From Haliangium sp963772315 (GTDB lineage Bacteria > Myxococcota_A > Polyangia > Haliangiales > Haliangiaceae), in NCBI GenBank assembly GCA_963772315.1, contig CAVYWJ010000003.1, positions 434,001 to 498,000 on the forward strand: a stretch of DNA of 64,000 bases, in the 5' to 3' direction. The notes under the pieces are model-generated. The model saw nothing but the letters and a program-made list of their open reading frames with translations. It was not told where the DNA came from and made no database searches. Numbering within the stretch: position 1 is the stretch's first letter; each line of letters begins with the position of its first letter. A program made the translations under genes and the position numbers. Shown piece after piece: positions 46,626 through 56,767 of this stretch.

Positions 46626-49600
46626 ATGAGTCGGTGCCTATCCGAGAACAACTTGCAGGCGCTCGTCGCGGGCGTGCTCCCGGCCGATGCGCTGGCGCAC
46701 GCCCACGCGCATATCGAGCGCTGTGCCTCGTGCCGGGCGCTGGTGGTCGAGCTCGCCCGTGGCAGTCACGCGGAATCGATGGCTATCGCGGCCACTGCGC
46801 CCATAGCCGCCGCTCCGGCCATCGATGACTTCGGGCCCATCCCCCGCAAGCTCGCCGAACGCTTCGAGATCATCCGCACCCTGGGGCGTGGCGGCATGGG
46901 CGTGGTCTATGAGGCACTCGACCGGGAGCGCGGTGCACGGATCGCGCTCAAGACGCTGCGGCAAGTCAGTGCCGATGGTCTGCTACGGTTCAAGAACGAG
47001 TTCCGTGCAATGCAAGACGTGCAGCACCCCAACCTGGTCACGCTCGGCGAGTTGATCGAGGATCACGGCCAGTGGTGGCTCACCATGGAGCTGGTGGACG
47101 GGGTCGAGTTCCTTGCCCACGTGCGGCCCGGCGGGCTCTCGACGAGGCCCGGCTGCGAACGGCCCTGGTCCAGCTCGCCCTGGCGTTGCAGGCTCTGCAT
47201 GCGCGTGGGCTGGTGCACCGCGACGTCAAGCCGAACAACGTGCTCGTCACCCCCGCGGGCCGGGTGGTGCTGCTCGACTTCGGCCTGGTCGCCCACGTGG
47301 ACCAGAGCGAGAGCAGCGTGGTCGGCACTCCTGCGTACATGGCGCCCGAGCAGTGTTTCGTCCAGGAGATTGGCCCGCCGGCGGACTGGTACGGCGTGGG
47401 CGCGCTGCTCTACGAGGCGCTCACTGGCGCGCTGCCGTTCACCGGGCCAGCGCTGCAAGTGCTCAAGGACAAGCAGGAAGGACTACCGCGCCGGCCCGGT
47501 GAGCTCGTCGGCGCTCCCGAGGACCTCGATGCGCTGTGCATGGAGCTCCTGGCTGTGGACCCGGCCGCGCGGCCGGACGCGGCCACAGTGCTCGCCCGGC
47601 TGGAACCGACCGCGATCCGCACCGCGCCGACACCCACTGCCCCGTTTCTCTTCATTGGCCGCGTGCGTGAGCCTCGACATCTTGGCCGATGCCTTTGCCC
47701 GGACCCGCGCGAGGGAGGAGGCAATCGTGCTGATCCAGGGCGAATCCGGCCTTGGCAAGAGCGCGCTCGTGCGTCGCTTCACGGATGATCTGCGCTGGCG
47801 CGAACCCGCCGTGGTGGTGCTCGCGGGCAAGTGCTACCAGCGCGAGACCGTGCCGTACAAGGCGTTCGACGGCGTGGTCGACGCGCTCGCGCGTCACCTG
47901 CGCAAGCTGCCGCAAGCCGAGGCCGCGGTCGTGCTCCCCCAACGCGCCGGCCTCCTGGTCCTTGCGTTTCCGGTGCTGGCCAGGGTCCCGGCGTTGCACG
48001 TGCTTCCTGCAGAAGATGCGCTCGACCCCAAGGAGCTCCGGGTGCGTGCCTTCGCCGCGATGCGCGAGCTGCTGGGCCGGCTCGCGGAGCGTTCGCCCCT
48101 GGTGTTGTGCATCGATGATCTGCAGTGGGCCGACGTGGACAGCCTGGAGCTACTCGGCTATGTCATGGCCCCCCCGGAGGCGCCGCCGCTCCTCTTGCTC
48201 ATGACCAGCCGGCCGCGCCGCGCCGAGGCAACCGAGGCGAACATGGAGGCCGCGATGGTGCGTTTGCGCGAGCTGCCCAGCCTGCGTCTGCTCGAGTTCG
48301 AGCGCCTGTCTCGCGACGAAGCCGTGAGGCTGGTCGCGCACCTTCTGGCCGAAACTCCGGTCCAGGGGGCCAGCGCCGAGAGCGTGGCCGACGAGGCCGA
48401 GGGCCATCCTCTCTTCATCGAGGCGCTGGTGCGTTTCGCCCCTCGTGACCCCGCAGCCCGGCCGGGCATTCACCTCTCCGAGGTCATGTGGGCTCGCGTG
48501 AGCGCCCTCGACCAGCCTGCCCGGCAGCTCCTGTTCCTGGTGGCCGTGGCCGGCTGGCCGCTGTCGCTCGAGCTCGTGGTGGCAATGGCCGCCTTGCCTG
48601 CTCGCGAGCTCGACGCAGCCATTGCCCGGCTCCGCCAGGCCCACCTCGTGCGCCTGGGAGACGGTCCCGGCAAGGGCGCCCTCGAGCCTTATCATGATCG
48701 CGTGCGCGAGGCGGTGCTCGACCACCTGGACGAGGAGAAGCGCAAGCAGTGCCATCGCGCGCTCGCCGAGGCACTCCTCGATATGGGAGCTGTAGACCGG
48801 GTCCGCGAGGCGCTTCCACTCGAGGGCGCGCCCGCGGCCAGGGACGCCCACGAGCCGCCGAGCCTCGGGCAACGCTTCGCAGTACGCCGAGGCCATCGCC
48901 GTCCACCTGCAGGGGGCTGGCGAGCTGGCGCAGGCCGCGCATTACCTGGTCATGGCCGCGGACAAGGCCGCGGCAGCGTTTGCGTTCGACCAAGCAGCGC
49001 GCCTGTACCGGCAGGCGCTCGAGCTCCATACGCAGGCCGGTGAGCCCCCTGACGTCTTCGGCCCCGGCGGTGCTCGCGATGTCCTCACGCGTCTGGCACG
49101 CACGCTGGCTCATGCCAGCCGCGGCGCCGAGGCTGCGGCCGTGTACCTGCAGCTCGCCCGCATGACCGGGGCCAGCGGCGAGGCGGACATACAGCTCAGG
49201 CTCCTGGCCGCAGATCAGCTCCTGCGCAGCGGCTACGTGCAGGAAGGCCAGCGCGTGCTCGATCCGGTGCTCGACCAGCTCGGCATGGGCCGCGCAGCCA
49301 CCCGCCTGGGCGCCCTCTGGCGCTTCCTGTGGCGCCGCGCATTGCTGCGCGTGCGTGGCTTCGGTTACCACGAGCACAAGGGTGCCGAGATGACGGCCCG
49401 CGAGCTCCTGCGCATGGATGCGTGCCGGGCAGCCTCCTGGACGACCGCGGTGAGTCGTCAAGACTGCCTGCCTAGCTACCAGCTCATCGCCCTCCGGGCG
49501 GGCGAGCCCGTGCGGGTCGGAGTGGCGCTGTTCTTCGAGAGTTTTTACGCCTGTCGCAGGGGCACCACAGCCGCGCCGCGCATCACGCGAATTCTCGAGC

Positions 49601-50532
49601 GGCTCACGGTCGTGGCGGAACGCACGGGAGAGCCATATCTGCTCGGGCTCGCCGCCACCGCCCGCTGCCAGATCGAGTGGGCGCAGGGAGAGTGGTTGCA
49701 CAGCCGCGAGCACGCCGCGCAGGCCCTGCAGATCTTCCGCGAACGCTGTCCTGAGGCCGCCTATGAGGCCATCCTGGCACTGCAAGGTTATTTCGAGTCC
49801 ATGATCCCCATGGGTGATCTGAGCGGCCTCGTGCGTGAGCTGCCGCCGCTGCTCCGCGATGCCGAGGAGCGCCGGGATCGCTTCACCTTGACCGTCCTCC
49901 ATACGGGGCGCCCCGTAGCGCTCCGGTGGCTCATCCAGGATCAGCCCGAGACGGTGCGGCGGCAGATCCGGAAAGGCGTGGATCTATTCAAGCCGAACGC
50001 GCGCGACAGCCTGGTCCTGCTGAGCGCGCAGCTCTCGTGCACGATGATCGAGCTCTACCAAGGCGACGGCGCGAGCGCGTACCGTCGCATCGACCAGAGC
50101 AAGCGCCAGAACCAGCGCCTGCGATTCGACCGTGGCTGGTTGCTCGCTGCTCACGGTATTTCCGCGCTGGCCGCGTTCCGGGCCGGAGCACTCGATCACC
50201 GGAAGCTCGTCCGCGAGGTGGCCCGCGATGCGCGCAGCCTGCGCGCCCTGCGCATGGCATGGACTGATGCGCTCGCGCGTGTCCTCGATGCCGGCGTCAC
50301 AATCGTGATGGGTGACCATGCCCTGGCCCGCGACCAACTCGAGCGAGCACACGCAGAGTTCACAGCCGCGGGCATGAAGTTCTGGGCGATGATGGCGCGC
50401 TGGCGCCTCGGTGAGCTCATCGGCGGCGTCGATGGACAGGAAGCCATCGCCGAGGCCGATGCCTGGCTCAGCGCCCAGGGCGTCGTCTCTCCCGAGCGTC
50501 TGGCCCGGGTCTTCATGCCCGAGGTCGCGTAA
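46626..50532 (+). pseudogene. Ser/Thr kinase with AAA ATPase and TPR-like region, three frameshifts
   Basis: Repaired length is about 1,300 residues. The N-terminus has a Zn-finger-like ERCASCRALVVELARGS. The kinase domain includes LGRGGMGVVYEALDRE, ALKTLRQ, HRDVKPNNVLV, DFG, and TPAYMAPEQC. An AAA/STAND-type NTPase follows, with GESGLGKSALV (Walker A) and LVLCIDDLQWADVDSL (Walker B), then an alpha-helical TPR-like C-terminus (ALQGYFESMIPMGDLSGL, AAGMKFWAMMARWRLGELIG). Frames switch at about 47125 (one G missing in a G run), 47670 (one extra C in GAGCCTCGAC) and 48880. Similar PknK-like proteins sense nucleotides or stress. The first two sites involve a single base in or beside a short homopolymer. 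Confidence 0.85.
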
Positions 50533-50552
50533 CCGCCCGAGCTGCTCCGCAG

Positions 50553-51184
50553 GCGTTGCCGACATCGGCAAGGTGGTTCTCTACAACCGCACCGACTGCT
50601 GCGGTAGTCGTTTGAAGAATTTCGACCTTCTCGTCTCATATGATGGCAGTTCGTGGCAATCGGTGGCGACCTACCCCAACGAAGCGCCGGCGCGGCTCGC
50701 CTTCTCATTGAACGTATCCGGGCGCTTCGTCCGGGTGCGACTGCCCAACAACTACCTGAGTCTCGCCGAGGTCCAGGTATTCCCGCCGCCGAACCTGGCC
50801 GCCGGAAAGATCGTGACCCAGTCCAGTACGCTCAACGGTGGCGATGCCTCGCGGGCCGTCGACGGCAACACCAACGGCAACTGGAACGCCAACTCGGTCA
50901 CTCACACCAACTTCAATGTGCAACCCTGGTGGCAGGTCGACCTCGGTGCCGTGACCGGTATCGGTACGGTGGTCCTCTACAACCGCACCGATTGCTGCAG
51001 CGATCGCCTGTCGAACTTCGATATTCTGGTCTCGGACAACGGCACATCGTGGTCGGTGATCGCGACAATGCTTGGTGAGGCGCCGCCGCGGACGGCAGTC
51101 TCCATCAATGCGTCTGCGCGGTTCGTTCGGTTCCAGCTGCGTGGTAGCAACTATCTGAGCCTCGCCGATGTCCGGCTGTGGTGA
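50553..51184 (+). pseudogene. F5/8-type C (discoidin) domain protein fragment
   Basis: Begins without a start, 20 bases after the kinase stop. It has two discoidin/fucolectin-like domains: the first cut (IGKVVLYNRTDCCGSRLKNF, RFVRVRLPNNYLSLAEVQVF), the second whole (GKIVTQSSTLNGGDASRAVD, WWQVDLGAVTGIGTVVLYNR). Each shows VVLYNRTDCC and NYLSLA(E/D)V. These domains bind carbohydrates or lipids at the cell surface. The missing signal and the start inside a domain show that it is the tail of a larger protein. Confidence 0.78.
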
Positions 51185-51261
51185 TAACACGCATTCAACG
51201 CCGCGGTGAGCAGCCGTGCATCGGGCAGGTATTGGACAGAGGATTACGAAGGAGAAACGTC

Positions 51262-51399
51262 ATGTTGGAATCGAGAATTCACGGAATGGCCGCGACACGC
51301 GCGGCGTTTGGACTGGCGATTGCCGGCTCGTTCCTGCTCCTGGCCTCGTCACAGGGGCGCTCAGGCGGCGGGCTCCCAAGGAAGGTAGGGACTGTATGA
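51262..51399 (+). CDS. Short secreted peptide or truncated protein, coupled to the next gene
   Basis: 45 residues: MLESRIHGMAATRAAFGLAI then AGSFLLLASSQG, an apparent signal peptide, ending LPRKVGTV. A strong RBS (GAAGGAG) lies 6-12 bases before ATG 51262. Its stop overlaps the next start (ATGA), so the next gene may depend on it for translation. It may be a real leader or secretion peptide, or the stub of a truncated protein. Confidence 0.5.
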   Translation: MLESRIHGMAATRAAFGLAIAGSFLLLASSQGRSGGGLPRKVGTV

Positions 51400-51662
51400 A
51401 GACAAAGCTCAGTGGAATGGTGATGGTGCTCGGTATGTTCGGGCTGCTCGCACTCAGCGAAGCCTCCGCCGAGGCGGCGCCGACGGAGATCAGTTGGGCG
51501 GACTTCTCGGCCACGCAGCAGGAATGTCACCTCGTATGCGACCGTTACGAATGGGTGCCATATTATGAATGCTGGACCGATGGCGACCAGCAACAATGTG
51601 ATACCCGATGGGAATACGAATGCGTTTCAGGGTATTACTCTGTCTGCAACCAGGTGCGATAG
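51396..51662 (+). CDS. Small secreted Cys/Trp/Tyr-rich protein
   Basis: 88 residues: signal peptide MKTKLSGMVMVLGMFGLLAL...SAEA, then a mature part rich in Cys, Trp and Tyr (QECHLVCDRYEWVPYYECWT, QQCDTRWEYECVSGYYSVCN). RBS GGAAGG. The six cysteines suggest a disulfide-bonded fold. The following frame (to 52031) is the same frame behind a single TAG stop, so the natural protein may be longer. Confidence 0.65.
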   Translation: MKTKLSGMVMVLGMFGLLALSEASAEAAPTEISWADFSATQQECHLVCDRYEWVPYYECWTDGDQQQCDTRWEYECVSGYYSVCNQVR

Positions 51663-52031
51663 CCACTTCCGGCCGGCGACCTCATCGACGTGCACGTCGA
51701 GCGCGGTGTCATCGATCCATCTGGCATTGAGTTCAGGCTGGTGGCGGGTCCCGGAGTCACTTGGTGGAAAAAGATTACGGCGAGTGGGGGTTCCGACCTA
51801 TGGACGGTCTGGCTCGAGAACAGCGGGCCGTACTGCAACTGGCCCCAAGCCGAAACGCCAAACTGTGACACGAACTCGGAGTGGGCTAGCGTCCTGCTTA
51901 CCCAGGCCGGTTGGATCATGTTCAGCAAGGCCCAGACCTTCGGGTGGCGAGATAATGTGTATATTCTTAGAGACCTCTCCAGCCAGCTGCAGGGTGGCGA
52001 TCGCGTGACTTTTACCTGGGTAAAGGATTGA
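51663..52031 (+). pseudogene. Beta-rich fragment in frame with the preceding gene across one TAG stop
   Basis: Same frame as 51396-51662, directly after its stop: AGDLIDVHVERGVIDPSGIE, FRLVAGPGVTWWKKITASGG, ILRDLSSQLQGGDRVTFTWV. No RBS or obvious own start (ATG 51690 is internal). Either a nonsense mutation cut one about 210-residue secreted protein, or this is a fusion scar. Family not recognised. Confidence 0.5.
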
Positions 52032-52260
52032 CGTGTTACCCTCACCGGCTGTGGGTCTCCGATCCCGGGCAACCAGCCGGTGAGCCGCACCGGAGAGCGC
52101 AGGGTCGGTCGACCGGACGGGCCGAGACACGGGCGATCGGCGCGAGGCGAAGGGAGCTCTCGAGGAGCACCGCGTAATGTGCGAAAACTCGCTCGGGACA
52201 TTTCTGGCCGCAGCCGCATTTGAGTGATAAAGCGCAGGAGTCCGCCCCATACCTGATCGA
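52032..52260. other. Intergenic region, no gene seen
   Basis: No supported frame. Together with the read-through of the next gene's frame on the minus strand it shows no conserved protein. Confidence 0.3.
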
Positions 52261-52587
52261 TCAAGCTCGCTTGGCCTGGGTGGATCTGCGGGGATGGGGG
52301 GCGAGAGCATCTTGAGCTCGATGGTGCCATCCGCGCGCAGCTCGATCAGCTCGTGGGATTCGCCATCGACCTCGATCAGGATTTCGATGTCCCAGCGCCG
52401 GCCCGGGGGTGTCGTCATCGTCGTCCGGCGGTCCGGTATCCTCCTGCACGAGCGCGAGGAGCTCGGTGTACAGATCCGGGTCGGCAGGCACGAGGCGGCC
52501 GTAGAGTGACCACATGGCAAGGCCCGGCTCGGGAAGATCGCCGAGCACACGATCCCGGTACGTGATCCCGCGCGGCTTGCGCGGCAT
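52261..52587 (-). pseudogene. Hypothetical protein, frameshifted
   Basis: Starts MPRKPRGITYRDRVLGDLPE at ATG 52587 and continues MWSLYGRLVPADPDLYTELL and LVQEDTGPPDDDDD. In a run of C/G at about 52405 the frame shifts, giving RRWDIEILIEVDGESHELIE and LRADGTIELKMLSPPIP. The likely original end is about 52261, and a second shift near 52300 is possible. It reads as a small soluble acidic protein. No family recognised. Confidence 0.5.
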
Positions 52588-52593
52588 GGGCCG

Positions 52594-52599
52594 ATGATA
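52594..52599 (-). promoter_or_regulatory. Putative -10 element of the 52587 gene
   Basis: TATCAT on the minus strand, 6 bases before the ATG at 52587, another short-leader arrangement. Confidence 0.35.
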
Positions 52600-52712
52600 C
52601 GCAATCCTCGCGTACGCGGCGGGTGCAGCGGGCGCGGGGCGGGCGGGGCGGCGGCGCACTGTGGTCAGACGGCGCGCGACGCGTTACAGTATGGCCACGA
52701 AGAGGACGAGGC

Positions 52713-54098
52713 ATGGGCCACGCGATTCACTTCCTGGAGCGGCTGGAGCGGCTGTCGATGCCGCAAGCGGACATCGCGCTGGCGCTGTATCGCGATCCGG
52801 ATCTGGTGCGCTTCATGCTCTCGTGCATCAAGCTGCCGGACGGGGTGGAGCGCGTGGCGCTGGCGCTCGAGCACGGGCCGGACACGCCGCACATCATCGT
52901 GGCGCGCGACGGCGGCTTCGTCACCTGCCTGGGCAAGGGGATGAGCGTGGGCGATCACGTGGTGGTGACGCGCGAGCGCATGGATCGCCTGAGCGCGGAG
53001 CGCGCGGACTATCGCAGCGCGGTCGAGCGCATGCGCGACACCGGCCAGGCGCGCCAGATCTATCACCGGCTGTACCGGGGCGGGCCCGGCCTGTCGCGCG
53101 AAGACATCCGCACGCTGCGCGCGCTGTATCCGCTGTCCTGGCGGGAGCTGCTCGAGCCGACCGTGGAGCTCGTGGGGTCGCTGCAGAAGTTCCGCAGCGG
53201 CTATCGCCGCGGCTTCTATCGCCGCAAGAACAGCGAAGCGCTCGAGCGGCTGAAGGTGTACTGGCAGTCGTCGTGGGCGCTCGGACACCTGGTCGCGCTG
53301 TTCGGTACCGTGCTGCGCCAGCTCTTCGACTCGCAGACGATCCAGGCCGATACCATGATCAGGATGGGCCTGGCGTGCTTCACGGTGACAAACCACTCCA
53401 CGCCCATGGTCCTGCGCGGCGCGTGGGCCGCGGCGCGCGCCGGGCATCACCTCCTCTCCTCGTACAAGCGGACCTTCGAGTCCAACGACGATTATCTGAT
53501 TCTCGTCGACAGCATCGTGGCGCTCAGCACCATCGGTCTGCGTCACCGCCGGCTGCGCGGCGAGGTGCGCAAGCTCCTGGCCCGCCGGCGCAACCCGGTG
53601 TTCGCGCCCGGCGCCGGCAACCCGCGCCTCCCCGTCATGTTGTCTTGGTACGAGCAGGTGCTGGAGAATGATGACGTCGCCCGTCTGGCGCATCGGATGT
53701 TCGGCGCCGCGATGTTCCTCCAGGGCCGCGACCACCCTCCGCCCGAGGATCCCTCGTACGCCGCCAAGCTCCTGGAGGTGCCCGAGGACATCGCGCTCGC
53801 GATGCCGGCGCTGTTGGATACGCGCCTGCTCCGGGAGCATCAGCCGCAGGTCATACTGCCTGTGCTGCTGCCGTGGGTGGCCGGGGCGGACATCGAGGAT
53901 CTCTATCTGCCCGCCGCGACGCTGGCCGGCATGGGCCTCTCGTTCTCACCCGATTTCGTCCTCGATCAGCTCGACGACTACGCGACGTACACGCGCCGCT
54001 TCGACACTGTGCGCCGCCCGGCCACGCCCAGCCGCAACGAGCCGTGCTCGTGCGGCAGCGGCAAGAAGTACAAGCGCTGCTGCGGCGCGGCGGCGTGA
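52713..54098 (+). CDS. SEC-C-motif protein, unknown function
   Basis: 461 residues from ATG 52713 (MGHAIHFLERLERLSMPQAD), preceded by a weak RBS (GAGGAC). No signal peptide. Mostly alpha-helical with many basic residues (YRRGFYRRKNSEALERLKVY, RTLRALYPLSWRELLEP). The C-terminus is a classic SEC-C zinc finger, RNEPCSCGSGKKYKRCCG, which in SecA binds SecB or ribosomes and appears at the end of many stand-alone proteins. A role in protein or RNA binding is plausible. It stands alone, divergent from the frameshifted 52587 gene. Confidence 0.85.
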   Translation: MGHAIHFLERLERLSMPQADIALALYRDPDLVRFMLSCIKLPDGVERVALALEHGPDTPHIIVARDGGFVTCLGKGMSVGDHVVVTRERMDRLSAERADYRSAVERMRDTGQARQIYHRLYRGGPGLSREDIRTLRALYPLSWRELLEPTVELVGSLQKFRSGYRRGFYRRKNSEALERLKVYWQSSWALGHLVALFGTVLRQLFDSQTIQADTMIRMGLACFTVTNHSTPMVLRGAWAAARAGHHLLSSYKRTFESNDDYLILVDSIVALSTIGLRHRRLRGEVRKLLARRRNPVFAPGAGNPRLPVMLSWYEQVLENDDVARLAHRMFGAAMFLQGRDHPPPEDPSYAAKLLEVPEDIALAMPALLDTRLLREHQPQVILPVLLPWVAGADIEDLYLPAATLAGMGLSFSPDFVLDQLDDYATYTRRFDTVRRPATPSRNEPCSCGSGKKYKRCCGAAA

Positions 54099-54141
54099 GC
54101 GCCGGCGGCGAGGCGGCCTGAAACGCCACGAAAGGCCGCGG

Positions 54142-54507
54142 CTACGCGAAGCGGACCGAGTAGATCGGCGGCAGGTTGTTGGCGATGGTCTGCCAGCTGT
54201 CGCCGCGGTTGTCGCTGACGTAGAGGTTGCCGGTCGTGCTGCCGAAGGCCAGCGTGTTGCCACGGTTGGCGAGGGCGTGGCGGTAGACCACGTCGTAGGC
54301 GTTCTCCTGCGGCAGCCCCTCGCGGAGCTGCTGCCAGCTCTCGCCGCCGTCCTCGGTGCGCGCAACGAAGAGGCCGCCGTCGATTGCCATGCGCTGGAAG
54401 TCCGAGCGCCCCGGCACCAGCCACGCGACCCGGCCGTCCTCATCGTCGACAGCGACCGGGAAGCCGAAGTGGACGCCGACCTCCGGCTGGCCAGCAGCAG
54501 GTACCAT
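54142..54507 (-). pseudogene. Sialidase/BNR-repeat glycosyl hydrolase, C-terminal fragment
   Basis: 121 codons: HFGFPVAVDDEDGRVAWLVP, DGGLFVARTEDGGESWQQLR, NRGNTLAFGSTTGNLYVSDN with RGDSWQTIANNLP, ending IYSVRFA. Two Asp-box motifs (S/T-x-D-x-G-x-x-W: TEDGGESW and SDNRGDSW) mark beta-propeller BNR repeats as in sialidases and photosystem-stability-type proteins. Only the last quarter of such a protein is present. It breaks at about 54507, where a stub starting MPVKTTHMSALGKTLMMG (minus, from 54560) begins. Confidence 0.72.
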
Positions 54508-54870
54508 CCCATCATGAGCGTCTTGCCGAGGGCGGACATATGGGTCGTTTTCACAGGCATCTCCTGATTGGTGAGCCTGTCAAGATATCAAGACGTCGCC
54601 GGCCGTCGGCATGCAACATCGGGTCGAGCGATCGCGGCGCAGGTTGGTCACCGGAGCGTGCAGCGCAGGCCGGGGCGCAGGCTCGTTTCATTACGACGGT
54701 ATTGATGATTCAAAGCAGCCAAAATTTGGCAAAGCAAGGAGAAGCAAGCAGGATGGCGATCTGGCCACACTCTTTCCGCATCCGCTGCGTACACCATGGC
54801 CGGCGCATGGCGCAGGCTAACCGGCAGCTGGGGATCACGTGGGCTCAACGAAAACCAGAAGGAGATGCAT
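54508..54870. other. Spacer with a possible N-terminal stub, no complete gene
   Basis: Minus strand 54560 down to about 54490 encodes MPVKTTHMSALGKTLMMGWY with AGGAG just upstream, then joins the sialidase fragment. It is probably the cut 5' end of another gene. The rest has no supported frame. Confidence 0.35.
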
Positions 54871-55599
54871 ATGCCATCGCAGAGCAGCAGAACGCGTTTC
54901 TTGGGGGGCGGTCTTGTCGCAGTACTGGTGGGAATCCTGAGTGGGCTGGCCGGGGTCACGTCAGCGGCCCCGAAGCAGGAGCCCCCTGTGAGCTCGCACC
55001 TGATCAGCCGAGAGCATGCCGAGGAACTCATCGCCCGGTTCCGTGCGACCGTCGCGCCAGGGGCTGTGCGCGCCCAGTCCTTTCATCGGAGCGCCTTCGA
55101 TGCACTGCTGGCCCAGCCTGGGGCGGTGGGCATCCGCATCTATTACGGCAAGTATGCCGACGGAGCGGATACCGTCGTGCTCTATGCCACGGACAAGAAC
55201 GGACTGGACCTGACCCGCGTGCCGGTGAATGCCAGCAACCCTTGTCCTCCGTGCTCCGACTCGGAAGCTGAAGCAGATGCTCTCCAGATGGGTGCAGCCG
55301 CCTCGAAGCAAGAGCCCCCCGTGAGCTCACACCTCGTCAGCCGGGAGCATGCCGAGGAGCTCATCGCCCGGTTCCGTGCGACCGCCGCGCCAGGGGCTGC
55401 TCGTGCCCAGTCCTTTGACCGGAGTGCCTTCGATGCACTGCTGGCCCAGCCTGGGGCGGCAGGCATTCGCATCCATTACGGCAAGCATGCCGATGGAACG
55501 GATACCGTCGTGCTCTATGCAACGGACAAGAACGGATGGGACCTGACCCGCATGCCGATGCAAAATGGTCTGCCTTGCCCTCCACACTGCCCCGAGTGA
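54871..55599 (+). CDS. Secreted protein with a tandem-duplicated domain
   Basis: 242 residues: signal peptide MPSQSSRTRFLGGGLVAVLV...TSAA, RBS GAAGGAG before ATG 54871. Two copies of one about 100-residue unit follow (KQEPPVSSHLISREHAEELI...YATDKNGLDLTRVPV; KQEPPVSSHLVSREHAEELI...YATDKNGWDLTRMPM), each ending in a CPPC/CPPHC-type cysteine pair. The DNA copies are about 333 bases apart and roughly 90% identical, so the duplication is recent. No known domain was recognised. The repeated FDALLAQPGA-GIRI core suggests a small alpha/beta fold. Confidence 0.8.
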   Translation: MPSQSSRTRFLGGGLVAVLVGILSGLAGVTSAAPKQEPPVSSHLISREHAEELIARFRATVAPGAVRAQSFHRSAFDALLAQPGAVGIRIYYGKYADGADTVVLYATDKNGLDLTRVPVNASNPCPPCSDSEAEADALQMGAAASKQEPPVSSHLVSREHAEELIARFRATAAPGAARAQSFDRSAFDALLAQPGAAGIRIHYGKHADGTDTVVLYATDKNGWDLTRMPMQNGLPCPPHCPE

Positions 55600-55731
55600 G
55601 ACACTGAAGCAGGCGCTCTCCCGTAATCGCCCACGCCGCGGCGACGAACCGAGGCGCTTCGCCGGCTTGTCGGACAGCTATCCCCAAGGTGGACGGAGCA
55701 CTCGCGGAGCTGGCGCGGGGCGGAGCGCTGC

Positions 55732-55737
55732 TACAAT
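55732..55737 (+). promoter_or_regulatory. Putative -10 element of the alpha/beta hydrolase gene
   Basis: TACAAT lies 9 bases before ATG 55747, giving a near-leaderless transcript if it is used. Confidence 0.4.
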
Positions 55738-55746
55738 CGCGCCGCC

Positions 55747-56748
55747 ATGAGCACCTCTACTCTTCGCAACGCAGCGGGTGTCCTCGCGCTCACCCTCGCG
55801 ATGGTCGCTTGTTCCAGCGCGCGTCCCGTCACGAGCGCGGCTGACGTCGCGCAGCACCCGGCGCCTGCGGTGGTCGATGGGCCACCGGCCATCGTCAACG
55901 GCGTGGCCATCGCCTACCACGTGTTCGGCACCGGCCCGATGGTGGTCATCGCGCACCCCGGCGGGCCAGGCGGCGAGTGGGGCTACCTGCGCATGCCGGA
56001 GGTCGAGAAGGTCGCCACCGTCGTCTACATCGAGCCTTTCGGCACCGGCGACTCGGGTCGGCTCGCGGATCCCAACGGCTACACCACCGAAGCGTATGTG
56101 AAGGCGGTCGAGGGCGTGCGCGCCGCGCTGGGCGTGGACCGCGTCGTGCTGCTCGGGCACTCGCACGGCGGCTTCGTGGCCCAGGGCTACGCGCTCACGC
56201 ATCCCGAGCACCTGCGCGGCCTCATCCTCTACGACACCTCGCCGGTCACCGGCGCCGAGCTCGGCAAGGACATCATGTCGAACCTGAAGTGGTTCGAGCA
56301 CGAGCCCTGGTACGCCGACGCGCAGGCGGGCATGGCCGGCTTCAGCGACGAGAAGACCGACGAGGACGCGACCGCCGGCATGAAGCGCACGATGCCCTTC
56401 AGCTTCGCTGACTGGACCCACCGCAGCCACGAGTTCGAGGCCCACCGGGCGCAGGCCCGCATATGGATCGCGCCGCGCCAGGCGGTCCCGCCGGACGACG
56501 GCCCGTTCAGCACCGAGGCGTCGAGCTTCGACGTGCGCCTGCGTCTGCACGAGATCCATATACCCACGCTCATCGTCGTCGGCGCCCGCGACGCCATCTG
56601 CTCGGAGAAGATGGCGCGGATCGCGCACGCGGGCATTGCGGGCTCGAAGCTGGTCGTGCTCGCGCACAGCGGTCACGTGGGCCACCTCGAGGAGCCCGCG
56701 GAGCACGGCCGCGCGATTCGCGAATTCCTCGCGACGATTGCGCCCTGA
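55747..56748 (+). CDS. Alpha/beta hydrolase lipoprotein (proline iminopeptidase-like)
   Basis: 333 residues. Lipoprotein signal MSTSTLRNAAGVLALTLAMV with lipobox MVAC. Hydrolase fold: oxyanion HPGGPG, PFGTGDSG, nucleophile elbow LLGHSHGGFVAQG, acid loop VVGARDAICSEKM and catalytic His in HSGHVGHLEEP. The HPGGPG and GTGDSG pair resembles proline iminopeptidases and related esterases. Located at the membrane outside the cytoplasm. The substrate is not determinable. Confidence 0.9.
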   Translation: MSTSTLRNAAGVLALTLAMVACSSARPVTSAADVAQHPAPAVVDGPPAIVNGVAIAYHVFGTGPMVVIAHPGGPGGEWGYLRMPEVEKVATVVYIEPFGTGDSGRLADPNGYTTEAYVKAVEGVRAALGVDRVVLLGHSHGGFVAQGYALTHPEHLRGLILYDTSPVTGAELGKDIMSNLKWFEHEPWYADAQAGMAGFSDEKTDEDATAGMKRTMPFSFADWTHRSHEFEAHRAQARIWIAPRQAVPPDDGPFSTEASSFDVRLRLHEIHIPTLIVVGARDAICSEKMARIAHAGIAGSKLVVLAHSGHVGHLEEPAEHGRAIREFLATIAP

Positions 56749-56767
56749 GAGGGCGACTCAGCCGCGC

